From assembly GCA_014584295.1 (NCBI GenBank), contig JACTNC010000039.1, positions 37,496 through 101,495 of the forward strand: a stretch of 64,000 bases of DNA, given 5' to 3'. The position numbers and the translations under genes were made by a program. This DNA is from Verrucomicrobiota bacterium (GTDB lineage Bacteria > Verrucomicrobiota > Verrucomicrobiia > Opitutales > Opitutaceae). Below are positions 18,917 through 27,051 of the stretch, piece after piece; positions within the stretch are counted from its first letter, which is position 1; every line of letters begins with the position of its first letter. The notes below the pieces were generated by a model that had not been told where the DNA came from, did no database searches, and saw only the letters and a list, made by a program, of their open reading frames with translations.

Positions 18917-21898
18917 ATGTTCCTGCTGAGCACCCTCGGGAATCGGGTACTTTGCATGGCAGCCATTGTGATGTCCTCCGGCGGAGTGAGTGTGGCATCA
19001 GCCAGGCCAGCGCCGTTTCTCACGCCGGAAGAGGCCATTTCTTCCTTCCAGCTTGAAGCTGGCCTGCGCATTGAGCTGGTTGCCGCGGAGCCGCTTGTGG
19101 TTGATCCGGTCGCGTTCGCCTTCGATGGTCCGGCGAGATTGTATGTGGTAGAAAACCGAGGATATCCCGACCCGATGGAGGGACAGCCGATCACCCATGA
19201 GGGCCGTGTGGCGTTGCTCGAGGACGGCGATGGCGATGGGAAATTTGAGCGACGGACGGAATTTGCAACAGGACTGGGATATCCCAATGGCATCGCTCTT
19301 TGGCGAGGGGGCGCATTTGTGACGTGCGCGCCCGACATACTGTACCTGAAGGATACCGATGGGGATGGAATCGCAGACGTGCGTCGCGTAGTACTGACTG
19401 GATTTGATGCCGTGCGGACGGGGCAGCTTCGGGTCAGTTCCCCAACGCTTGGGCTCGACGGGAAAATCTACGTTGCGTGTGGCCTGGCAGGGGGAAAAGT
19501 CACCTCACCGCAGCATCCCGAACGCCCGGCGGTCACATTTTCCTCCAAGGACGGCTGTTTTGATCCAGATACGCTTGTCTATGAAGTTGTTGGCGGGCGG
19601 GGGCAGTTCGGCCTCACGTTCGATGCGTATGGCAGGCGGTTTGTAAGTTCGAATCGTCACCCGATTCTGCAGGTTGTCCTCACGCAGCAGAATCTGCGGC
19701 GGAATCCTTACCTTGCGTTTTCCGATACGGATCAGGAGGTGTCCCGATCGATGGCGGAAGCAAGGGTTCATCCCATCAGCCGTGCTGCGGTCACTGCCGA
19801 TTTCATCCCCAGCCTCATGGCGACACCGCATAGCGGCACCTTTACTTCGGCCTGCGGCGTGCTCATCTACGACGGCGAGGCGCTCACGCCGGCTCATCGG
19901 GGGAATGCATTCATTTGTGAACCGGCACAGAATCTCGTGCAGCGTCAGGTGCTGCGCTCGGAAGGGGCGTCATTCCGTTCGGATCCTCAGGACGAAGGAA
20001 GGGAATTCCTTGCATCGACCGACGTGTGGTTCAGGCCGGTGTTTCTTGGCAATGGCCCCGATGGCGCGCTTTACATTGCGGACATGTATCGCCGTGAGAT
20101 TGACCACCCGGCGTATGTGCCGGAGGAGTCTCGCGCAAAGTTTGATTTCCGCAGCGGAAAAACGGCGGGTCGAATCTACAGGATCGTGCGGAATGACTTT
20201 CACTCCGTTCAGGCGGGTGCGGGTGACCTCCGGTCTGAATCAACCGACGTGCTGATGCGTCGCCTCGAGTCGACGAATACCTGGTGGCGTGAGGAAGCAT
20301 CGAGGCGGCTCCTGGAACGGGGAGATAAGGACGTGGTTCGTCCTCTTGAGGCGCTGGCGGGCAACTCGGAGATTCCTGCCGCCCGTGTGCGCGCGCTGTG
20401 GGCCTTGCACAATCTTCACTCACTCACGCCTGAGGTCATTGCCAGCAGCCTCAAGGACCGGGATGCTGGCGTGAGAGAGCAGGCAGTCATTCTTGCGGGT
20501 GAGGGAATAGGGGGCGCTCCAGGCCTGCTGGATGAGGTGCTCGAAAAGGCAGCGGATTCAGATGCCCGCGTTCGCTTCGAAAGCGCGCTTGTGCTCGGCG
20601 ATCACTCCGACCCGCGTGCAACGAATGCGCTCGCGGCGATTGCCCTGCGGGACGGTAGTGATCGCTGGGCGCGGGCTGCAGTGTTGAGTGGCATTGGGAA
20701 TCGCATGGAGCAGTTTCTCACTGCGATTGGCGGGGTCCAGCACACGGACATGGCGGCCTATTTGGCGATCATGAAGGACCTTGGACAGATGTTCGGTACT
20801 GGGGCGTCGCTTGAATCCTGTCGCACATTTCTGATTGGAATCCTGGAGGATCGAGGCCCGATCGGGGAACGCATACCATCAATACTTGGGTTGGCGGAGG
20901 GATTGCGTGGCAGACGCCAGCCTGGGGGAAGAAGTACCGAAGGCGTGTTGTCCGTGCTTCTGGAGCGGGATAGCGCGGATGCGCGCGAATTGTCCGTCTT
21001 CCTTGCAGCTGCCTCAAAGCTTGTTCTTTCGGGAGAGGCGTCCGTCGCCGAGCGCATGAATGCCGCCGCGCTGCTCGGATACACCGGCTTTGAGCAGGCG
21101 GGAGCCGCCCTTGGCGGTCTGCTTGACGCGAGAAACCCGCGCGAATTGCAGCTTCAGGCAGTGCGGGCGCTGGAAAACTTTGGTGATCCGCGTGCGGGAG
21201 AGTTGCTCATTCGGTCTGAGAACTGGGAACACTACACTCCACAATTGCGCGAAGCGGTTATCGCTTCGCTGGTCTCGCGACGTGCGATGATCCCGGTGCT
21301 CTTTTCCGCGATAGAACGAGGGACCATCAAGCCCGCGGAAATTGCTCCGCTGCAGCGCAATCGCCTGTTGAAGGACAAGGATGAGGTGATCCGCGCAGGT
21401 GCCGAAAAGGCGTTCGGGGACTTGCAGGGCGGTGACCGCATGAAGGTTTACGAGCAGTACCGGAGCGTCCTTGAGCTTCCTTCTGACGCACATCGGGGAG
21501 CAGCCGTGTTTGCCCGTGTGTGCTCTGCCTGTCACACATTTGACGGTGTTGGAGGTCATGTTGGGCCCGACCTTTCGGGCAATCGGAATCAGCCGGCAGA
21601 GGCACTGCTGCTCCATATTCTCGTGCCCAACTATGAGGTCTACCCGGGTTATCAATCGGTCTCAATCGCCACCCCGGACGGTCGGACGCTTTCGGGGCGA
21701 ATCCTAACGGAATCGGATACCAGCCTGACGCTGCGCACGGCATTTGGTGCTGATGAGGTGGTGATGCGGAGCTCCATTTTATCCCTCAATGCATCCAGCC
21801 TCTCACTGATGCCAGACGGACTGGAACAGTCCATGAGCAGGAACGAACTTGCTGATTTGATTGCCTATTTGAAGAGCCCGTTGCCGGACTCACGATAA
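18917..21898 (+). CDS. PVC-type heme-binding protein: propeller dehydrogenase domain, HEAT-like repeats, C-terminal cytochrome
   Basis: About 993 residues. ATG 18917 is preferred because the upstream ATG 18899 lies against the TGATC repeat. Order: signal peptide, a PVC-type sugar/sorbosone-dehydrogenase-like beta-propeller (about 25-420, with FAFDGPARLYVVENRGYPDP and NGPDGALYIADMYRREIDHP), HEAT-like helical repeats (about 430-850), then a cytochrome c domain with one CSACH heme site near residue 869 and the characteristic GPDLSGN and NYEVYPGYQS blocks. Such proteins are specific to Planctomycetota/Verrucomicrobiota and are thought to be periplasmic dehydrogenases passing electrons to the attached heme. 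Here it could oxidise a sugar hydroxyl before DUF1080 cleavage. Architecture firm, reaction unknown. Confidence 0.88.
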   Translation: MFLLSTLGNRVLCMAAIVMSSGGVSVASARPAPFLTPEEAISSFQLEAGLRIELVAAEPLVVDPVAFAFDGPARLYVVENRGYPDPMEGQPITHEGRVALLEDGDGDGKFERRTEFATGLGYPNGIALWRGGAFVTCAPDILYLKDTDGDGIADVRRVVLTGFDAVRTGQLRVSSPTLGLDGKIYVACGLAGGKVTSPQHPERPAVTFSSKDGCFDPDTLVYEVVGGRGQFGLTFDAYGRRFVSSNRHPILQVVLTQQNLRRNPYLAFSDTDQEVSRSMAEARVHPISRAAVTADFIPSLMATPHSGTFTSACGVLIYDGEALTPAHRGNAFICEPAQNLVQRQVLRSEGASFRSDPQDEGREFLASTDVWFRPVFLGNGPDGALYIADMYRREIDHPAYVPEESRAKFDFRSGKTAGRIYRIVRNDFHSVQAGAGDLRSESTDVLMRRLESTNTWWREEASRRLLERGDKDVVRPLEALAGNSEIPAARVRALWALHNLHSLTPEVIASSLKDRDAGVREQAVILAGEGIGGAPGLLDEVLEKAADSDARVRFESALVLGDHSDPRATNALAAIALRDGSDRWARAAVLSGIGNRMEQFLTAIGGVQHTDMAAYLAIMKDLGQMFGTGASLESCRTFLIGILEDRGPIGERIPSILGLAEGLRGRRQPGGRSTEGVLSVLLERDSADARELSVFLAAASKLVLSGEASVAERMNAAALLGYTGFEQAGAALGGLLDARNPRELQLQAVRALENFGDPRAGELLIRSENWEHYTPQLREAVIASLVSRRAMIPVLFSAIERGTIKPAEIAPLQRNRLLKDKDEVIRAGAEKAFGDLQGGDRMKVYEQYRSVLELPSDAHRGAAVFARVCSACHTFDGVGGHVGPDLSGNRNQPAEALLLHILVPNYEVYPGYQSVSIATPDGRTLSGRILTESDTSLTLRTAFGADEVVMRSSILSLNASSLSLMPDGLEQSMSRNELADLIAYLKSPLPDSR

Positions 21899-22068
21899 GT
21901 CCCTCCGTCGGTTGAAAGGGTCAAGCGTTTGGGCGGGTGTTTGCCTTCGAGTTTTTAGGGGAATAGGCGACACCCTTGATCCTGAATTTTGCCGACTGAC
22001 AATTACCGGGCCGATCGACGCCCGATTGACGGCCGGTCATAAAATCACTTTGTTCAGCTCACAGATAT

Positions 22069-23202
22069 ATGGCTGACCCACTCAAGCTGAAAATCGATCG
22101 TCCGCGGGTAGTATACCGGCAAATCGGGGAACAGATCCGTGCCCTCATCATCAATGGGGACCTGAAGCCGGGAACCAAGCTTCCGTCGTCGACAGAACTT
22201 GCGGAGAAATGGCAAACCCATCCTGCGACGATTCATGCTGCGCTTGCTCCCTTGGTGAAGGAGGGGCTGCTGACGCGCCAGCCAAAGATCGGAACCTTTG
22301 TGAGCGAGCGCAGCGCACGGCTGTCAACGGTCGGGATCTACTATGATTCGAACATTTGGCAGAACCAGGCCAATGCGTTCAAGCGGGCGGTGCACGTCGA
22401 ACTCGCAAGGCTGCTCGAGGCGCGCAATATTGCTGTCCGGGTTTGGTTTGATCCGAGGAATGAAAAGCGACGTGGCGAGGCATGGTCGGATCTGGCGGCG
22501 GCGGCGGAGCGACGCGAAATTCAGGCGATCATCGCAACGGACGTGCCCCGCGAGGTTGTGACCTGGCTACAGCCGCTGCCGACGCTCTGTTCGTATTTTA
22601 CCCGGGTGCCCGTACCGAATCGTGTCCAGCTCGACTTCGACCAGTTCGCAGCAGCATCAGTCTCCCTGCTCAGGAAGCAGGGCTGCAGGTCGGCTGGCAT
22701 CATTTCGATCATCGAACCTGAAAGAAGAAAGGCGGCGGCCGGCAGCGATTTCTATCACCGGTTTTCGGCACTATGCAGGGCGGAGGGGATAGAGGTGCGC
22801 AATGAATGGTTCAGGATGGCCCATGGCTTTGTTCGCGATGAGTCGCAGGAGGAGTTCGGATACAGGAAATTCAAGGAAATCTGGAAACAACCGCAGCGGC
22901 CGGATGGATTGGTCGTGTTTCCCGACACCAGCGTCACCGGCTTGGTCCTATCCGTGCTTGAGGAGCGCGTCGACGTGCCGCGCGACCTGAAGCTCGTGGT
23001 TCACAAGCATGCAGAGATCAACTTTCTGTGCCCGCTGGAAGTTTCCTATCTCTACAGCAGTACAAAAGAGATTGCTGAAGCCCTGTTTTCACAGATCGAG
23101 CAGCAGTTCCGGGGGGAGATCTGTTCGCCCATCATCATCCCATTCCGAAGCAGCCTTCGAGGCGCCCGTTCAGGTTTCCGGCGGAGGCAGGCTGCACCCT
23201 GA
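22069..23202 (+). CDS. GntR-family transcriptional regulator with LacI-like sugar-sensor domain
   Basis: 377 residues. The N-terminus (about 10-85) is a GntR winged helix-turn-helix: YRQIGEQIRALIINGDLKPGTKLPSSTELAEKW followed by HPATIHAALAPLVKEGLLTRQ. Residues about 88-360 resemble a periplasmic-binding/LacI ligand domain (VGIYYDSN start, a hinge-type C-terminal half), as in AraR-like regulators. It probably senses a sugar and controls this locus. Its stop codon is itself part of the first of four TGATC elements that precede the DeoR gene, so the two regulators may influence each other. Confidence 0.85.
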   Translation: MADPLKLKIDRPRVVYRQIGEQIRALIINGDLKPGTKLPSSTELAEKWQTHPATIHAALAPLVKEGLLTRQPKIGTFVSERSARLSTVGIYYDSNIWQNQANAFKRAVHVELARLLEARNIAVRVWFDPRNEKRRGEAWSDLAAAAERREIQAIIATDVPREVVTWLQPLPTLCSYFTRVPVPNRVQLDFDQFAAASVSLLRKQGCRSAGIISIIEPERRKAAAGSDFYHRFSALCRAEGIEVRNEWFRMAHGFVRDESQEEFGYRKFKEIWKQPQRPDGLVVFPDTSVTGLVLSVLEERVDVPRDLKLVVHKHAEINFLCPLEVSYLYSSTKEIAEALFSQIEQQFRGEICSPIIIPFRSSLRGARSGFRRRQAAP

Positions 23203-23243
23203 TCAATTGATCATATTTGTTCGATAGTGATCATAAGTGATCT
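23200..23243 (+). promoter_or_regulatory. Cluster of four TGATC elements before the DeoR gene, candidate operator
   Basis: TGATC occurs at 23200, 23208, 23228 and 23238 in 44 bases. The last two form TGATCATAAGTGATC, the same 10-base-period direct repeat as at 18900. The first overlaps the GntR stop codon. DeoR-family proteins commonly bind repeated short elements in their own promoter, so autoregulation is likely but not proven. The stretch is also clearly more A/T-rich than the flanking coding DNA. Confidence 0.55.
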
Positions 23244-23285
23244 TTTTGGCTTGCATGCCGCCTCTGATCCCCTCCCTAATGGCGC

Positions 23286-24053
23286 ATGTTCGTACAGGAG
23301 CGTCTGGGGGCAATTGAAACACTGCTGCAGCAGAAGCACCGGCTCACGGTGGGGGAGCTGGCGCGGCATTTCGATGCTTCCGAAATCACCATCCGACGGG
23401 ATCTGCGTCTGCTGGAGGAGGCTGGAAAGATTGTCCGGGCTCACGGCGGAGCGCTCAGGATCAACTACCAAAGGCCAGAACCCGGATTCGAGCACAAGGC
23501 GGTTGATGCGGTTGAGGCGAAGGCCGCCATTGCCCGCACCGCCATAGAAGAGCTTCCTGTCCGGGGACACATATTCGTGGATTCAGGTACAACCTGTCTT
23601 GAGATCGGGCGCCGCCTCATTGAGCGAAATGAACTCACGATCGTGACCAACTCTATCCCGCTTCTTGCTCTCGCCGGGGAGGCGAAGGCCAGGATTGTTG
23701 GAATTGGCGGTGAGGTCCGTCCGGTCAGTCTTGCTTTGGTTGGCGGCGTTGCGCTCGACTGGCTGAAGGCCTTTCACTTTGATGCCGCGGTCGTTGGCGC
23801 ATCCGGTCTTGATGGCGCGGATGGGGCATTCACGACGGAGTTATCGGAGGCATCGGTGAAGCAGATGGCATGCGCCCACGCGAAGCTGCGTATCCTGGCT
23901 GCCCACGCATCCAAATGGAATCAGCCAGCCTCCGTGCTGATAGCACCTTGGGGGCGGTTTGACCGCTTTGTCACGGATGTACGACCGGCAAAGGCCGATG
24001 GCGCAAGGCTTCGCAGGGAGGGCGTGGCCATCCGGGTCGCCGGGCTCCGGTGA
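23286..24053 (+). CDS. DeoR/GlpR-family transcriptional regulator
   Basis: 255 residues. The N-terminal DeoR helix-turn-helix reads RLGAIETLLQQKHRLTVGEL, then HFDASEITIRRDLRLLEEAGKIVRAHGGA, followed by the sugar-phosphate-isomerase-like DeoRC domain (IFVDSGTTCLEIGRRL, TNSIPLL, ASGLDGADGAFTTE). Members sense phosphorylated sugars and repress catabolic operons. The downstream neighbours are a Gfo/Idh/MocA dehydrogenase and a PfkB kinase, so its effector is plausibly the phosphorylated product of that kinase. Confidence 0.9.
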   Translation: MFVQERLGAIETLLQQKHRLTVGELARHFDASEITIRRDLRLLEEAGKIVRAHGGALRINYQRPEPGFEHKAVDAVEAKAAIARTAIEELPVRGHIFVDSGTTCLEIGRRLIERNELTIVTNSIPLLALAGEAKARIVGIGGEVRPVSLALVGGVALDWLKAFHFDAAVVGASGLDGADGAFTTELSEASVKQMACAHAKLRILAAHASKWNQPASVLIAPWGRFDRFVTDVRPAKADGARLRREGVAIRVAGLR

Positions 24054-24149
24054 GAAACTTACGGAAATGAATGCAGCCGCGATTGGCGGAGGGTGATAAA
24101 CGAGGTTCTCACTGCTGAAGACACATTCAATCGAATTTTCCCTTAAGAC

Positions 24150-25286
24150 ATGACATCAGAAACAAATCCCGTGCGGGTTGGCATCATAGGCGGCGGACTC
24201 ATGGGGCGCGAGGCTGCCTCGGCATTTGCCCGGTGGTTTGCGCTGGAAAATTATCCCGTTCGCGCGGAACTCACTGCCGTTTGTGACGTGCAGACCAAAA
24301 TGCTGGACTGGTTCAAGCAGATCCCGACGGTGCGATTGCTTACCGGCAAACATCAGGAACTGCTGGGTTCCACGGAGGTGGATGTGGTGTATGTTGCGGT
24401 ACCCCATCATCTGCATGAAACCATTTACCTCGATGTATTGCGCGCGGGGAAGGACCTGCTTGCAGAGAAGCCGTTTGGCATCGACCTTGCCGCTGCGCGG
24501 AGGATCCGCGATGAGGCTGCCCGCCTGGGCAGGTTTGTGCGTGTGTCGAGCGAGTTTCCGTTCCTGCCGGGGGTACAGCGCGTGTATCAGCTCGCAGCAT
24601 CAGGAGCGCTCGGCCGCATCATCAGTGTCAGGGCGGGTTTTCTCCATTCGAGCGATCTCGATCCTGAGAAACCGATCAATTGGAAACGACAGTCACAGTA
24701 TTGTGGAGAAATTGGAGTCATGGGTGACCTCGGTCTCCATGTCGCACACGTGCCGCTTCGCCTGGGCTGGAGTCCATCATCACTCTATGCGCAACTGCAA
24801 AAGATCCATGCCGTCCGGCCCGACGGCAAGGGAGGCACTGCGCCCTGCGACACCTGGGACAACGCAGTGATTCACGGAAATGCGAGCATCGGAGGCAATG
24901 TGGTGCCGATGAGCCTCGAAATGAAACGCATGGCACCGACGGAAACCAATACCTGGTATATTGAGATCCTTGGGACGGATAGAGGCGCCCGTTACTCGAC
25001 GAAGGAGCCCAAGACTCTCTGGACCTATCGCAGGGACAAGGAGCAGTGGTGGGAAAAGACCGACCTCGGATTCGGAATGCCGTTTCGTACCATCACCGGT
25101 GGAATATTCGAGCCGGGATTCCCGGACGTGCTGATGCAGATGTGGGCGGCTTTTCTTGCGGAGCGCGCCGGAAAGCTGGACGGACGTTTTGCATGTGCAA
25201 CTCCTGACGAGGCGGTTGCATCCCATGAATGGTGGGCGGCTGCGCTGCAGTCGCATCGGGAACAGAAAATCGTGTCCATCCGGTAA
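24150..25286 (+). CDS. Gfo/Idh/MocA-family NAD(P)-dependent oxidoreductase (second copy)
   Basis: 378 residues, cytoplasmic. The Rossmann loop is VGIIGGGLMGREAASAF; DLLAEKPFGIDL contains the catalytic EKP lysine, and GEIGVMGDLGLHVAHVP carries the active-site His region. It is longer than and dissimilar to the copy at 12.3 kb, so the pair probably act on different positions or different sugars, possibly as an oxidation/reduction couple. Three bases separate it from the PfkB gene, indicating one transcript. Confidence 0.88.
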   Translation: MTSETNPVRVGIIGGGLMGREAASAFARWFALENYPVRAELTAVCDVQTKMLDWFKQIPTVRLLTGKHQELLGSTEVDVVYVAVPHHLHETIYLDVLRAGKDLLAEKPFGIDLAAARRIRDEAARLGRFVRVSSEFPFLPGVQRVYQLAASGALGRIISVRAGFLHSSDLDPEKPINWKRQSQYCGEIGVMGDLGLHVAHVPLRLGWSPSSLYAQLQKIHAVRPDGKGGTAPCDTWDNAVIHGNASIGGNVVPMSLEMKRMAPTETNTWYIEILGTDRGARYSTKEPKTLWTYRRDKEQWWEKTDLGFGMPFRTITGGIFEPGFPDVLMQMWAAFLAERAGKLDGRFACATPDEAVASHEWWAAALQSHREQKIVSIR

Positions 25287-25288
25287 AC

Positions 25289-26302
25289 ATGCGAAAAGGA
25301 CTACTCGCCGCGGGAAACTGGATCGTCGATCACGTCAAGATCATCGATCGCTGGCCTGCCCAAGATACGCTTGCGTCCATTTACAGTGAGTCTTCGGGAA
25401 ATGGTGGCTCGCCTTACAACATCCTTGTCGATCTGGCGAATCTGGGTGCGTCTTATCCGCTTGCCGGTGCCGGGCTGGTAGGCGACGACGACGACGGTCG
25501 GGCAATTCTGGCTGACTGCCGGGCGCGCCGGATTGAGTCCTCCCAGGTGCGCGTTACGACGGAGGCTCCCACGAGCTACACGGATGTCATGACCGTTCGC
25601 GACACCGGGCGCCGGACGTTCTTTCATCAACGCGGAGCCAACGCGCACTTTGACATTGATCACGTGGATTTCGAGACAACGGACGCCAGGCTTTTTCATC
25701 TCGGCTACCTGTTGCTTCTTGATCGCCTGGATGAAGTCAATGGCGGGATGCCGCGTGCAGCACGGTTGCTTGAGCGTGCGCAGGCCGCAGGACTACGCAC
25801 GTCGATTGATTGTGTCAGTGAGGACAGCGGGCGGTTTCAGTCCATTGTCCTGCCGTCGCTTCCCTTCGTTGATGTGCTTTTTGCGAATGATTTCGAAGCG
25901 GAGAAGCTGACCGGGGTGGTCCTTCGCGAGCGTGACCAGATCAGTGTGAAGGCTGCTGCCGAGGCGGCTCGGCGCCTGATAGGATCCGGAGTTCGCTCCT
26001 GGGTTGTGATTCATTTTCCTGAAGCCGTCTTGGCATCGCATGTGTCCGGAGCCGTGCACTGGCAGCCGAGCGTGCGACTCGAGCCCGCCGACATTGCCGG
26101 TGCGGCCGGAGCGGGAGACGCACTTGCGGCCGGGATCCTGCATGGGTTGCACGAAGATTGGGAGATGTCGGAATGTCTGCGACTGGGCGTGTGTGCTGCG
26201 GCAGCATCGCTTACCCATCCGACATGCTCTGCGGGCGTGCAAAGCGTTGCAAAATGCCTCGAATTCGCGGGGAGCCGAGGGTTCAACAGGCTTCCGACCT
26301 GA
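25289..26302 (+). CDS. PfkB-family (ribokinase-like) carbohydrate kinase
   Basis: 337 residues from the ATG at 25289. The first substrate-binding signature is GNGGSPYNILVDLANLG; the second is DIAGAAGAGDALAAGIL with the catalytic Asp of GAGD. It phosphorylates a sugar or nucleoside with ATP in the cytoplasm. Placed directly after the dehydrogenase, it is the obvious entry step of the locus into central metabolism. The fourth position of signature 1 and the insertions do not resemble fructokinase or ribokinase closely enough for a substrate call. Confidence 0.88.
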   Translation: MRKGLLAAGNWIVDHVKIIDRWPAQDTLASIYSESSGNGGSPYNILVDLANLGASYPLAGAGLVGDDDDGRAILADCRARRIESSQVRVTTEAPTSYTDVMTVRDTGRRTFFHQRGANAHFDIDHVDFETTDARLFHLGYLLLLDRLDEVNGGMPRAARLLERAQAAGLRTSIDCVSEDSGRFQSIVLPSLPFVDVLFANDFEAEKLTGVVLRERDQISVKAAAEAARRLIGSGVRSWVVIHFPEAVLASHVSGAVHWQPSVRLEPADIAGAAGAGDALAAGILHGLHEDWEMSECLRLGVCAAAASLTHPTCSAGVQSVAKCLEFAGSRGFNRLPT

Positions 26303-26388
26303 TTGCAGCCGGGAGAAAGCTGGCCAAGCTTCCATGTCGCCCCAGTTTACGGGGGCAAACGAAACGATGCATAGGAGGGCCAATTTCC

Positions 26389-26973
26389 ATGGATAGTTCC
26401 GATCCGCAGTTTTGGGACAGCCGGTACCTATCGGGCCAGACCCCTTGGGATCTTCAGCGCGTACCGCTCGCCCTTGTGGAGCATTTGAAACAATTGGGAA
26501 AAGCGGGTGCGGTCCTGCTTCCCGGTTGCGGCATGGGACATGAGGTTCGGGCGTTTCATGAGGCTGGCTGGAAGCCGTTGGCAATCGACTTCTCGGCGGC
26601 TGCCGTTGCGCGGGCGCGTGAGACCTTGGGCCCATTGGCTTCACTGGTTCGGCAGGCTGATTTTTTTGGCGATGAAATCAAGGGACGCTATGATCTGATT
26701 TACGAACGTGCTTTTCTGTGTGCGCTGCCACCCGTTCGATGGCCGGATTATGTGACGCGCATGGTTCAACTCCTTCGTCCGGGCGGAGTGCTTGCGGGAT
26801 TTTTCTATTATGGCATTGATCCCGATGGTCCGCCATTTCCGCTCGGGACCGATCAAGCAGCCAGGCTTTTTACCCCTTTTGACCTCCGGGTGGATCGTGC
26901 GATTCCGCCCGAACAGTCCATTCCGCTTCAGGCCGGATATGAGCGCTGGCAGGAATGGCATCTCAGACCTTAG
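26389..26973 (+). CDS. Thiopurine-S-methyltransferase-like SAM-dependent methyltransferase
   Basis: 194 residues. The start at 26389 is well supported by AGGAGG at 26373-26378, ten bases upstream. FWDSRYLSGQTPWDL is the characteristic TPMT-family opening, followed by the SAM loop VLLPGCGMGHEVRAF and IDFSAAAVARAR. YDLIYERAFLCALPP is another family block. Bacterial members methylate small anions or chalcogen compounds (thiols, selenium, tellurium species), but the true substrate here cannot be read. The gene is not obviously connected to the sugar locus on its left. Confidence 0.85.
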   Translation: MDSSDPQFWDSRYLSGQTPWDLQRVPLALVEHLKQLGKAGAVLLPGCGMGHEVRAFHEAGWKPLAIDFSAAAVARARETLGPLASLVRQADFFGDEIKGRYDLIYERAFLCALPPVRWPDYVTRMVQLLRPGGVLAGFFYYGIDPDGPPFPLGTDQAARLFTPFDLRVDRAIPPEQSIPLQAGYERWQEWHLRP

Positions 26974-27051
26974 CGACCGCGGTTGCACCTAATCGGCCAT
27001 CACAAATCATCCGATCCTTGAAACGCGGCTGAAATTTTGCGCGTTAGGAGC

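Noticed and set aside
24050..24112. Inverted repeat GTGAGAA/TTCTCAC after the DeoR gene
   Set aside because: The arms are 49 bases apart with no T run, too loose for a terminator, and seven bases are too short to be convincing.
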